NCBI GenBank assembly: GCA_016946835.1
Contig: JACVTC010000002.1
Coordinates: 933,501 to 997,500 of the forward strand
Length of the DNA: 64,000 nucleotides
Direction: 5' to 3'
Origin: Neocallimastix lanati (nom. inval.)
Taxonomy: Eukaryota; Neocallimastigomycota; Neocallimastigomycetes; Neocallimastigales; Neocallimastigaceae
The translations under genes and the position numbers were made by a program. Shown here piece by piece: positions 53,151 through 64,000 of the stretch. The notes under the pieces are model-generated. The model made no database searches. It was not told the DNA's origin and saw only the letters and a program-made list of their open reading frames with translations. The first letter of the stretch is position 1; every line of letters begins with the position of its first letter.

Positions 53151-53734
53151 CAATCAATGAAATATTTTTTTTTCTATTTCATCATTTTCATCATCGTCAA
53201 TACGAATAGAGGTAACGGATTTCATTTCTTTAATCTTTAACATGAATGAATCGATGTTCAATTAAATATTTTATACCATAATAATTTATTATTATCAATT
53301 ATGATCAATATTATTATTTCCAAGATCATGATCCCCCCCGTTTTATATTGATTTTTTATTTATTTCTTTTATATCGATACATAAATCAGTACCGTTCTAC
53401 TCTTCTCATCTTTCAACATGACGATTGGCTCTCATTCTATCAAATAATTTTTTTTTACGCCATGATTTTCAATCATGATTTTTGGGTCATATATATCATG
53501 TAAATATACATCATGATGTAAATAGATTACAGAGTGAAGGCGTACGACCCTCTTTAATCCTTTTTTTTTTTTTTTAGCGAGTATAGGCATGATTATGAAT
53601 GAATGAATGAATGAATGATCTATCAAAAAAAGAAAATTTAGTTTAGTTTCATTAATAATATTTCTTCTTCTTCATTAAAAAAAAAAAAGTGAAAAAAAAA
53701 AAGACATCAGGCATAGGTATAAGCTTAGACACAA

Positions 53735-53748
53735 GGGAGGGGGGAGGG
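53735..53748 (+). other. G-tract 1 (GGGAGGGGGGAGGG)
   Basis: Fourteen-base polypurine run in a very A+T-rich region, with G runs separated by single A's; potential quadruplex-forming sequence. Confidence 0.7.
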
Positions 53749-54070
53749 ATAGGTATAAGGTATAGGTTACAATTACAGGTATAGATACAGGTACAAGTAT
53801 AAAAATAAAAAATAGTATTTTCTTTTTTGAATCATTCTCTTTTTTTTTTTTTTTTGTTCTGTTTTTTTGTTTTTTTTGTTTTTATGATAATTAATGTTGC
53901 CTTCTCCTTTCCTCTCTCTCTCCATTAAATATTTTTCTTTATTAAATATTCTTTTTTTATGATTTCATCATGGTAAATTTATATATATATTATTAATACG
54001 CTACACTTTGTTTCATGTCATGAGTCGAAAGGAAAAGGCAATTCCCATCCTTAACCTTTTTTTTTTTGGT

Positions 54071-54280
54071 ATTGATCATCTACTTCTTAAATCTACTAAA
54101 TAATAATAATATTTCATCAACCATTTTTCATTATTCTTTTTTTTTATTTTTATTTTTTTTTTTTTTTTTTAATATTGATCATCTACTTCTTAAAATCTAC
54201 TAAATAATAATAATATTTCATTAACCATTTCATTTTTCATTATTCATTTTTTTTTTATTTTATTTTTTTTATTTTTTTTT
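54071..54280. repeat. 103-bp imperfect tandem duplication
   Basis: ATTGATCATCTACTTCTTAA, TCTACTAAATAATAATAATA and TTTCATYAACCATTT recur at 54071 and 54174 with a T-rich spacer of similar length in each unit. Confidence 0.85.
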
Positions 54281-54380
54281 TTTTTAACCAACCAATACTC
54301 TATTCAAAAATAGGCCTAATCTTAATCTAAACTAAACTAAACTAAACTAAACTAATTTAATATAATATAATATAATATAT

Positions 54381-54392
54381 GGGGGAGGGGGG
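54381..54392 (+). other. G-tract 2 (GGGGGAGGGGGG)
   Basis: Second isolated G-run, about 640 bp after the first, next to CTAAA and TAATA repeats at about 54325-54380. Confidence 0.7.
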
Positions 54393-54746
54393 ATTCCTGA
54401 CTGATTTTAAATTTATTTTTTTTTTTTTTTTTTTTTATTTTATTTTTACCACATAAATTCATGAATTGGGTCAAGGTTGCCTCTCTCTTCCTCCCTCTCT
54501 CTCTTTCACCTCTTCCCCCTTTCTATCTACCCTATTAAATATATATATGCCTATATTATCAGCATCTCAACCGATTAACATTGCATTTATTGTATTTACG
54601 GTAAAGCATGAAATAATAATAAAAAAAAAAAAAAAAAAAAAAAAAGGCAGGATTTCCATGAATAAAAAAAAAAATAATTCTTAATCCTTTTCCCTTGAAG
54701 AAGAAAAAATCCTTTTTAGAAAATGATTAATTTTAAATAAAAAATA

Positions 54747-54792
<46 letters not shown>

Positions 54793-55194
54793 CAGAGAAA
54801 GAAAGAGAAAGAAAATGGTTCAAGACCCCATCTATCAATTTTACCACTTAATACTAATTATGATATTAGGAAATAAAAAAAAAAAAAATAAAAAAAAAAA
54901 AACTTTAGATAGGAAGAGGAGGCAAAATGCCATTTTGATAGATTTGATAGTCTATAAAAATTCTTTTTTTTTATAACGTTTCTTAAAAAATTATTGAAAA
55001 ATAAAATAATAATAGTATAAGATAAAATAGAAATCTTAGAAAAAGAAGGAAAAGAAGAAGAAAAGGAAGAAAAAGAAATAATGAAAAAAAAAAAAAAAAA
55101 AAAAATAGATTGTTATTTTTTCTTTTTCTTTTTCTTTGTCACCTCAAATGTAACTATATGTAAACTCATAAATAAATAAATAAATAAATAAATT

Positions 55195-55232
<38 letters not shown>

Positions 55233-55378
55233 ATACATAAAATTTAAGAGAGTAATGTAATGAATATTTATCAGCCTTTTTTTTTTTTTTTTTTTTTTTT
55301 TTATCTAATATAAATATATATATATATATATATATATTAATAATAATAAAAAAATTGTAAATTTTTTTTTTTTTTTTA

Positions 55379-55453
55379 CTTTATTAAAAGTCAATAGGAT
55401 ATATTATATTATAGATTTTTCTAGATATAATATCCTATTGACTTTAAATAAAG
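55379..55453. repeat. 75-bp fold-back (near-perfect inverted repeat)
   Basis: CTTTATTAAAAGTCAATAGG then ATAT at the left pairs with ATAT then CCTATTGACTTTAAATAAAG at the right, with one mismatch in the outer 24 bases. The inner part is also partly complementary around a TTTTT loop. It could be a small MITE or a hairpin. Confidence 0.8.
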
Positions 55454-55494
55454 AAGTTATTATGAAACACTTGAACTTTAATATAAATGGTTCA

Positions 55495-55548
55495 CTTATT
55501 TATTTATTTATTTATTTATTTATTTTATTTATTTATTTTAAATTAATT

Positions 55549-55585
<37 letters not shown>

Positions 55586-56020
55586 TTTTATTTATATAAT
55601 TCATTTAATGGATCATACATATTTTAATACATTTTAAACATTTTTTTTTCTATTTATTTTTATTGTAATGTATTTTTATATTTTTTAGCCTAATAAGTAA
55701 ATTATAAAATAAATATATATATATATATATAATAAAAATAAATAAATAAATAAATAAAAATAAAAAATAAATAAATAAATAAATAAATTAGAATAAAATA
55801 AAAATTATTATTTAATGCAATCATATCTTTTTTTTTTTAAATTCCATAAAAATTTTCATTCCTTTGTACAAATTCTTAAAAAATTAATTATATATAAATT
55901 TATTTATATTTAATATTTATTATTCATTAATTATTATATAAAAAGATATGGATTCAATTTAGATCTACAATTTCTGTATACCATTGATATAACATTGATA
56001 TAACATTTATAAAAAGGAAA
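55495..56020. other. (ATTT)n runs and spacer
   Basis: ATTT repeats at about 55495-55590 and AAAT repeats at about 55735-55790; no gene seen. Confidence 0.6.
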
Positions 56021-56023
56021 AGC

Positions 56024-56266
<243 letters not shown>

Positions 56267-57192
56267 TGTTAGAAGTAGAAATTTATGATATAAAAACAAA
56301 TGTTAAATTAGATTAAATTAATATGAATATACGAATCATATTATGTAATACATTAATTAAATAAATTAACATGTATCTAAATTTAGCCACAGTTCTTGTA
56401 TAAATAGAACTGGTTTTACTTTAATTGTAAATCTGAGGTTAGTTATTAATACATAATAAACATTTATCATAAAACCCATTTTTACCTTCTAAAAGATTAA
56501 GAGTCTCAAGACTCTAATCAACTGAGCGAAATAAGCTGACAAGTAATAGAAAATTTCAAAATGGTAATTACAAAAGACTCTTAATCAAAAATATAAAGAA
56601 GTGAAATCTATATTACAACAGCTATAATAGCCGGAACTTTAGAAGAACTACTAGCCTTCATAACTAGCTCAATGATTACAAAAAGGAAAGGACATTACCC
56701 CCACATAAAATAAATGTGAAATTAGTAAGACCGAACAAGAATGTCACCTCTAAAATAATATGGTTAATGTTAATCCACAAAACATATAAATTATGGTTAT
56801 TGCTAAACCAAAAAGCAAATATAAATTATCAATGAAGGGACAAAAAATAAACTTGTATGAAAAATTCATCGTAGTCGGCACTTATAATATAAAACTAAAT
56901 AAATTTAAACTTCTTTGAAGCAAACTAGATTTTTGTATAAACAGAAAATCAAGTTTGAGGGGGAATGTTAGAAGTAGAAATTTATGATATAAAAACAAAT
57001 GTTAAATTAGATTAAATTAATATGAATATACGAATCATATTATGTAATACATTAATTAAATAAATTAACATGTATCTAAATTTAGCCACAGTTCTTGTAT
57101 AAATAGAACTGGTTTTACTTTAATTGTAAATCTGAGGTTAGTTATTAATACATAATAAACATTTATCATAAAACCCATTTTTACCTTCTAAA

Positions 57193-57193
<1 letters not shown>
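56267..57193 (+). mobile_element. Small non-coding LTR element (TRIM-like), looks whole and very young
   Basis: Two direct LTRs of 228 bp (56267-56494 and 56966-57193), identical by eye, begin TGTTAGAAG and end CTTCTAAAA. The internal part is only 471 bp and has no coding capacity. It starts with a primer-binding site (GATTAAGAGTCTCAAG, 56495-56510) and ends with a polypurine tract (TTTGAGGGGGAA) directly before the right LTR. ATAAT stands on both sides, consistent with a 5-bp target duplication, although the AAT repeat makes this weak. The LTR has a TATAAATAG within a small hairpin (CAGTTCT / AGAACTG at 56390-56412). The element has the layout of a terminal-repeat retrotransposon in miniature and would depend on enzymes of a copia relative. 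Confidence 0.9.
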
Positions 57194-57260
<67 letters not shown>

Positions 57261-57262
<2 letters not shown>

Positions 57263-58864
57263 CTTTAAATTTATTTAATTATTTATTATTCAGCTTTTTA
57301 TTAGTTATTAGTAAATCTTTTTATTTATTATTTATTATTCAATTATTTATTATTAACAACATTATTTTTAATTAGTTATTTATTATTTTATTATTAATTA
57401 ATTTATATTAATTTATGAATAACCCCCTAAAATTAAATAAAGCTGCATATTTATACAAAAAAATACATATATATATATTATATGTATTTTCATAGTTTTT
57501 ATATGTTAGGTGTATACAACTCAATATATATATTTATATATTTTTGAATCTTTTCTATTGTTTTAATCTTTAATGATTATTTTTTATTTTCCATATTAAT
57601 AAATCATCTTTTAATAATTAAATAATAATAATAATAAAATAATAATAATAATAATTAAATAGGAATAATAGAAAAAAATAAAAAAAAAAAATTTTTTTTT
57701 TTTATAATTTTATTTTATTTTCCATATTAAATTTAATCATTTGAAATTTGCATTAATAATATGTTCATTTAAATTAAAAGAGCATATTAAGAGTTGAATG
57801 ACTCTATTTTACTTAATTTTTTTTTTTATTCTTATTAAAAAAAAAAAAAAAAAAAAAAAAGATTTTATTAATTATTAATTTTCTAATTTCATATAAACAA
57901 AAAGAATATATATAAAATAAGTATGGATATAGATATAAATATAAAGAAAAAAAAAAAAGAACAAAGTATAAAACAATACAAAATTAGAAAAAAAAAATAC
58001 TAAAAGTAATAAAATTAAAAAAAAATAAATAAATAAATAATTTGTTTAATTTTAAAAAAAAAAAAAAAAGGAGTTTTATGAATTGTTCTTACTAACTACT
58101 AATGAAAATAATATCTAGAAATTTTATTTTATTTCACTTTAAATAATATTGAGTTATATTATATATATATATTTTTTATTATATATTTTTTTATTATATA
58201 TTTTTTATTATATATAAATTTTAATTTTTTTCTTATTATTATTATTATTATCTTTTTTTAATTTAATGTGGGACATCATTAAAATAAAATTAAAATAAAT
58301 AAATAAAATTAAAATAAATAAATAAAATTAAAATAAATAAATAAAATTAAAATAAATAAATAAAATTAAAATAAATAAAATAAATAATTGATGTTCCTTC
58401 TAAGCATAATAACTAATTAATAATAATTAATTAACATTATATAAAATAAAAATTAAATATATATTTTATGATATTATATTAAATTATATTTTATTATATT
58501 ATATTTTATGATATACATATATTAAATATATTAATTAGATTAAAATGTTAATAATAATATTCATGTAAATATTCATCATTTATAGAAAGTGGTTACATCT
58601 TAATAAAATTAATTTTTTTTTTTTTACCATTTATACCTTTCTAAAATTTCAAAAAAAAAAAAAATATATATATAAAATATATATATTATAATATAATATA
58701 ATATAATATAATATAATATAATATAATATAATATAATATAATATAATATAATATAATATATCTATTTATTTACTATATTACTATATTATTTAATTTTTTT
58801 TTTCTTTTTTCATTTTTTTTTTTTTTAGTCATTTATAGTAAGTGAATGTTAAACGGAAGCTCTA
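57261..58864. other. A+T-rich spacer with microsatellites
   Basis: No gene. A five-fold 20-bp unit (AAAATTAAAATAAATAAAT-like) lies at about 58280-58385 and an (ATAAT)n run of about 15 units at 58683-58760. Confidence 0.6.
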
Positions 58865-59158
58865 TGTTGTTTTAATAATCACTTTATTTATTAATATATA
58901 TTAATTAATTTTTTACACTTTTCAACATTATTTATTTTTTATTATTTTTCATTCATTAAATTTATATTTATCTCCTAATCCTTTAAAACTTTATTCTATT
59001 CACTTATTTATTTTCTAATATTAAATATTAATATTAAATCACATTTATTATTAAATTATTTTTATCCTATAAAATATAATAAAATTAAGTTATTATTAAA
59101 TTAATTATATTAAGATTTGTGGAATATTAAACTTAATTTCTAACACTCCCTCGTAAGT

Positions 59159-60868
59159 TTAATTTCCTATTAATTTACAAAGCATTATTTTTCTAAATTT
59201 CTTAAGTAAAGGTCCATTGAGATATTTTGTTAGGCCGTCCGCTAAATTATTTTCAGATTTTATATATTCTAATTTAATTTTCTTTTCACTTACTAATTCT
59301 CTTACCTTATGATATCTTAAGCTTATATGTCTTGATTTTATATTTATTGTTTCATTCTCACTATTGTATATTGCAGCCTTATTGTCTATTCTAATTTTAA
59401 TTGTCCCTGTATTTATATTTAATTCTTCTAAGAAATTTTTTAACCACATACATTTCAAAGCACATTCATTTAGACTATAGTATTCACTTTCTGCAGTTGA
59501 TATCGATACACAATGTTGAAGCTTTGAATACCATGAAATAGGTGTATTTCCCATATTAATTATGAATCCGGTAGTGGACCTTTTAGTTTCTTCATCACCA
59601 CCTAAGTCTGCATCTACATAAACATTTAAATTTATATTATCAGTAAACCTTAATCCATAATATTTTGTTCCCTTTAAATATCTAAATATTTTTAAAACAT
59701 TTATCCAATCTTCATATGTTGGATCCTTATTTTTTCTTGACGCCTTACTAGTAGCGAATAAAATATCCGGTCTCGTACCCATTGCTAAATAAAGTAAACT
59801 ACCCACAGCTTGCATATATTTTTTTGAGTTAAATTTTCTTTTTCTTAATTCTTCATTTTGAATAAAGGTTAAACTTGATATTTGGTTATATTTTCCAATT
59901 TCGAATTTTTCCAAAATTTTATTTAAGTATTGTAATTGATGCATTATGTATCCGTATTTTGTTTTGATAAATTTTATTCCTATTATGAAATCCACAGGTC
60001 CAATGTCACTAAGGTCAAATATTTTTTTAATTTCTGTTTTAATATAATTTATTTCATTTTTCTTTCCTGATATTATAATATCGTCAACATATATAGCTAA
60101 AATACATGAGATATTATTTTTATTATCCTTTCTATAATAGACGCATGGTTCACTTTTAGATCTAACAAAATTTAAGTTTAACAATGTATTATTTATTTTA
60201 TTATTCCACATCCTTCCGGCTTGTTTTAGTCCATAAATTGCTTTGTTTAATTTCCAAAAACCTCTATTTTCAAAACCGTCAGGAATTTCCATATATAATT
60301 CTTCATCAACTTCAGCATTAAGATATGCTGCTTTAATATCCAATTGGTACATTTCGAAATTGAAAAAAGTTGAAAGATTAGTAATGATTCTCAGTGAATC
60401 TTGCTTTAACGTGGGCGAAAAAGTTTCTTCATAATCTACTCCATAAACTTGAGAAAATCCACGAGCCACCAATCTTGCTTTATATTTTATTATATTTCCT
60501 CTATCATCTCTTTTGTAGCTAAAAACCCATCTACTAGAAATTAAATTTTTTCCATTAGGAATATTTGAAACAATTGTATATACGTTTTTATTCTTCATAT
60601 TATTTAATTCTTCTTCTACTGCTTTCAGCCATTCTTTTTCATCCTGTCTTCCGAATATATCTTTAAAGCTTAGTGGCGGATCTAATTCTTGATTTTCTTC
60701 AAACTTGCTTAAATTCAGGTTGTTTGTTATTTTGAATTTTTTATACAATTTTTCTGTTTCATCTATAAATTTTCTTTTAGGGACATAGTTATTTTCATTT
60801 TTATTGAAATTTGAAATATCAGTATTACTTTTAATGATGTTATTTGTATCGTTTGTTGAATAATTCAA
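59159..60868 (-). mobile_element. Copia part: reverse transcriptase and RNase H
   Basis: Segment of 569 codons. It contains EWLKAVEEELNNMKNKNVYT, LVARGFSQVYGVDYEETFSP, QLDIKAAYLNAEVDEELYME, GLKQAGRMWN and the catalytic YVDDIIISG, all hallmark copia reverse-transcriptase blocks. The RNase H part follows with YVDADLGGDEETKRSTTGF, STAESEYYSLNE and a final KSRHISLRYHKVREL block. Asn-rich sequence precedes the polymerase. Confidence 0.9.
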
Positions 60869-61101
60869 CTGTTTATCAATAATGTTATTGATTTCATGTA
60901 TATTATTTTGATTATTATCATTGATATTATTAATTTTATTAAACTTATTATCTTTGTTATTATTTTCATTGTATTTATTTTCATTGTTATTATTTTCATT
61001 GTTACTATTTTCATTGTCATTTGTAAAGTAATCTACATTTTCGTTTTCAACACCATTATTAACTTGTTTATAACTATTATCATTATTATTATTATTGTCA
61101 C

Positions 61102-62388
61102 TTATAGTTGCATTAGAATTAGTTGAATTCGTATTTTGATTAATATTGTTATTTGAATTATCTTTATTATTATCATAAGCATTATCATTATCATTGTTAT
61201 CATTATTAATGTTATTAAAATCTTTGATATCATTATTACCATCTTCGTTAACAAGTAAATCTTCTCGATTTCATAATAAGGAGTAAAATTTATAAATTCA
61301 GGAAGAGATTTTGGAGATGCACAATTGCCAGGAATGTTTTCAAAGAAGACAACAGATCGAGAAAGAATAATTTTATTATTATTAACATCATAAATCCTAT
61401 AAGCAGAAGGGTTAGAATCATATCCAAGAAAGATACCAGGGAGAGCTGAATTTAAAAGCTTTTTACGAAATTGCTTTGGAACGTAAAAGAAAACTTTGCA
61501 ACCAAAAACACGAAAATTCGAAAAGTCAACTTTTTTGTCATATAACAATTCATAAGGAATAGAATTGTTAATACCATTATGAGGGATACGATTGTGAATA
61601 TAATTAATAGTGTCAATAGCATCCTCCCAAAAGACATGGTTAAGTTTAGCCTCTTCTAAAATAGCACGAGCATTTGGAATTAAGGTACCGTGGAGCCTTT
61701 CAATTCTGCCGTTTTGTTGAGGTGAATAAGGAATGGTAAATTCATGACAAATACCATTATTGTTACAAAAATCTACAAAATAATTATTGGTAAATTCAGT
61801 TCCATTATCCGTTCGTAGAAATTTGATGGTAGTGTTGAAAGTATTTTTAATTTTATTATACCATAAAATAAATTTGTTGAACACCTCACTTTTTGATTTA
61901 AGAAAAATTATCCAACCGAATCTAGAATAATCATCTAAAATAGATAAGAAACACTTATTGCCATAAAGAGATTCATCATTTATAGATACAGTATCCATAT
62001 GTATCCTTTCGAAAGGCTCACTGGCTCTATTGTCGTTATGTTTGAATGGAAAATTTTTTAATTTGGTCTTAGCACATATTTCACATTGTTTCTTAGTATT
62101 TATTTTCGTTAGAATGTTTCTGAGATGATTAATATTGAAATGGCCAAGACGTTTATGCCACAGGTAAAGACTTTCACTATCTGTGTCAGCAATGTAATTA
62201 CATATCCCATTGTTACTTGGAAATGTAATTTTCTCCCTTGATGTCCAAATAGTATACGTCTTAGTATTATTTGAACATACAGTACATACTTTATTATTGT
62301 TTTTATTATAAATGGAGACGTGGTTCTTGTTATCATTATTAAAAAATATAATTTTAAAATGATTGTCAGTTAAACAATCAACTGACAT
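61102..62388 (-). mobile_element. Copia part: integrase
   Basis: Segment of 428 codons with the zinc-binding pre-integrase motif (LWHKRLGHFN, then CEICAKTK), the core motif HMDTVSI, LRTDNGTEFTN and GRIERLHGTL (D, D, E triad) and the C-terminal GCKVFFYVPK and GIFLGYD blocks of Ty1/copia integrases. It ends in Ile/Asn-rich low-complexity sequence. Confidence 0.9.
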
Positions 62389-62482
62389 TAGATTTCTTTT
62401 AAATTCTGGGACAAATAGAACATTTTTTAATGTGATTTTATTATCATTAATATATCCACAAAATTCACCGATATACTTCGAG

Positions 62483-62752
62483 TTAATAAAATCTCCATTT
62501 GTAAAAGAAAATTTTCTTCTTGAAAGATTTTTTATTTTCCAAAAGATCTAAATTACCAGTCATATGATAAGTAGTACCAGAATCCAAAGTCCATGGAAAG
62601 ATTTTAACATTAGTTTTATTATTTTCGTTTATGCTTTTTTCTTTTATATTTAAATTATTGATAAAATAATCTTTATTATTGAAGGGAAGTATTGAGGAAT
62701 TACTATTTGATTCAAAGTATGAATCATTATAGTCTTCAAAAAATTGGTTCAT
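62483..62752 (-). mobile_element. Copia part: aspartic protease
   Basis: FPWTLDSGTTYHMTGNLDLL carries the copia-type protease active site W-x-x-D-S-G. It lies between the gag and integrase parts as expected for the family. Confidence 0.85.
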
Positions 62753-62774
62753 ATGTTCGTCTTTATATTCCTTC

Positions 62775-63794
62775 TTAACTTCTGTGTTTAATGTAATGCC
62801 TCCCCTTATTTACTTCTTTATTATTGAATTTCCTATAATTATTTTTGTTATTTTTATTTCTACATTCAGATGCATAATGGCCTTTCTTTCCACAATTCCA
62901 GCATTCTACCTCACTTTTATCTTGTTTTCTGTGATTATATTGATAATTCTTATTATTATAATTTCTTTTATTATATTTGTGATTATTATTTTTGTGTACT
63001 TTATTAAAATTTGATTCAAAGTTATTTTCGTTATTTTTCGCACCATTAGGATATGTATTAATATTTTTTGATAAATCTTCATTTACACCTTGTAAATTAT
63101 CAGAACTGTTAGATTGATTATTATTGAGACTGCTTTTTAATCTTCTTTCAGTAAGTTTTATAAGTCTTTGATTTGTTTTGATAAGTAATTCCGAGAACTC
63201 ATCAAAATTTCCTTCGAAATTGATAGCATTTGATCTTAAAGCAAGATCATCAGGTATGCTATTATATAAATAATCTATCTTCTCTTGTTCTGATGGTGAC
63301 GCTTTCAAGACATTCAGTTCCCTAAACTTTGTTTTCATATTCGAAATAAAAATAGATAGAGATGCATCCTTTCCTGGAGTATATTTTTCTTTTTCTAATG
63401 AGTTTTTAATTTCTTCTATCAAGTCATTGTCATCATTCACGTTCAAACTTGATATTAACTTGTATATTTCATAGGCAGTTAATGTTATAAAATCGAATTT
63501 TTCTGCCAACTCCTTAGATATACTATTTATTAAATATTCTTTCACCAACGAATCTTCCTGAGTCATATCTTCTGTGACACTTTCTTCGTAGTAAGTGTCA
63601 GTGGTACCATCTACTAAAGTTAATCTCTTTTTCTGTTCTTTACTTAGTTTATTTTCGGGAATTTTTTTAATTTTTTCTTTTAAAATGTACTCCTCTAATT
63701 TCTTTCCCTTTAACAAAAGGTAGAATTCTTGTTTCCATAACTTGAAATTAGAGTTATCCAAAATATCCTTTGTAGAGTTCCTTTCGTTGTTCAT
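62775..63794 (-). mobile_element. Copia part: gag
   Basis: Segment of 339 codons. It begins with a start codon close after the leader, contains the SNFKLWKQEFYLLLKGKK and LYNSIPDDL blocks of copia gag (UBN2-like), and ends with an Asn/Lys-rich part holding one CCHC knuckle (CWNCGKKGHYASEC). Confidence 0.88.
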
Positions 63795-63966
63795 TTTAGT
63801 TCGTTAATTTGACTTAACTTCAATCTAGTAATATTATAAAAAAAAATTACTTCACTTTAACTTTATTTTATTAAGTGATATTTTTATTTATTTATAATAT
63901 CTTTTTTTTTTTATTTTAACACTTCACTAATTTAATAAATAATTTATATATAACTATCTAATAATC

Positions 63967-63989
63967 AAGAGCGCTTGAGACTCTTAATC
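63967..63989 (-). other. Primer-binding site matching a tRNA-Lys(CUU) 5' half
   Basis: The plus strand here reads AAGAGCGCTTGAGACTC then TTAATC, directly against the LTR. TGAGACTCTTAATC is the anticodon arm of eukaryotic tRNA-Lys(CUU) (loop CTCTTAA). The primer would therefore be an internal end of the tRNA and not its 3' CCA, as known for copia-type elements that prime from a tRNA half. Confidence 0.65.
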
Positions 63990-64000
63990 TGTTGTTTTAA

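Larger units (their letters stand above)
52621..55370. other. Mixed-composition gene-free block with pyrimidine and G tracts
   Basis: Unlike its surroundings, this block has many C- and G-containing words (CTCTGCCCCGCCCTATTC, CTTCCTCCCCGGGGGTT, CTCTCTTCCTCCCTCTCTCT), two G-tracts, and a 103-bp duplication. Short frames exist but are interrupted by poly(T)/poly(A), read as poly-Lys or poly-Phe, and show no domain. It resembles a regulatory or 5'-leader region, but no adjacent gene was found to either side. Confidence 0.45.
58865..64000 (-). mobile_element. Ty1/copia element, nearly complete, cut by the window end
   Basis: Left (3') LTR 58865-59145: on the minus strand it starts TGTTAGAAATTAAG and ends AAAACAACA. 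The right (5') LTR begins at 63990 with the same TGTTGTTTTAA and runs out of the window. A polypurine tract (ACGAGGGAG) precedes the 3' LTR, and a primer-binding site (63967-63989) follows the 5' LTR. Parts in copia order on the minus strand: gag, protease, integrase, reverse transcriptase and RNase H. The coding region is largely open but divided over several segments, about two to four breaks, so it looks recently broken or nearly whole. Only 11 bases of the 5' LTR are visible, so LTR divergence, and hence age, cannot be judged here. Confidence 0.9.

Noticed and set aside
54325-54380. CTAAA repeats as telomeric sequence
   Set aside because: Only about five units, internal, next to TAATA repeats; not of the TTAGGG type.
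52736-54684. Several 60-80-codon frames in the mixed-composition block
   Set aside because: Each contains a homopolymer read as Lys or Phe, with no shared motif, no splice logic and no continuation.

Overview
This is an extremely A+T-rich eukaryotic window. It has GT-AG introns, poly-Asn runs encoded by AAT/TTA repeats, and very long gene-poor spacers full of poly(A)/poly(T) and AAT-, AATAAAT- and AAAT-type microsatellites. The style, the retroelement mix and the FLYWCH/MULE-like relic suggest an anaerobic gut fungus (Neocallimastigomycota). That is an inference from pattern and not from any search; an amoebozoan with similar composition is the main alternative.

Layout. 0-6.4 kb: repeats only, namely a LINE 3' tail, a poly(A)-ended retroposon copy, an ankyrin-repeat relic, five ~196-bp tandem units and a 7-bp microsatellite. 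6.4-10.9 kb: a five-exon gene for a 1384-aa acidic/basic protein with a C-terminal calponin-homology-like domain. 12-16 kb: a graveyard of LINE reverse-transcriptase pieces with three LINE 3' tails' worth of sequence, and a perfect 26-bp hairpin. 17.7-30.8 kb: three same-strand paralogues of an unrecognised seven-helix membrane family (the third with one internal TGA). Ty3/gypsy fossils, a MULE relic and a cluster of retroposon copies lie between the second and third. 32.7-36.2 kb, minus strand: a three-exon gene whose product resembles LST2 (lateral signaling target protein 2), without a visible FYVE finger. 36-42 kb: microsatellite-dominated spacer. 42.0-46.3 kb: an old, badly broken Ty1/copia element with both LTRs. 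46.3-56.3 kb: about 10 kb without a gene, including a few sharply less A+T-rich islands. 56.27-57.19 kb: a small non-coding LTR element with two LTRs identical by eye, sitting inside an AAT microsatellite. 58.87 kb to the window end, minus strand: a much better preserved Ty1/copia element whose right LTR starts 11 bases before the window ends.

Host genes visible: the CH-like protein, the LST2-like protein and the seven-helix cluster. They do not form an obvious pathway. The strongest candidates for something undescribed are the seven-helix family (conserved acidic, His and Arg residues in or beside the predicted helices) and the shared primer-binding site of the three copia-type elements, which reads as the 5' half of a tRNA-Lys(CUU) ending in its anticodon arm. 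All coding calls were made by eye; no alignment or database was available.
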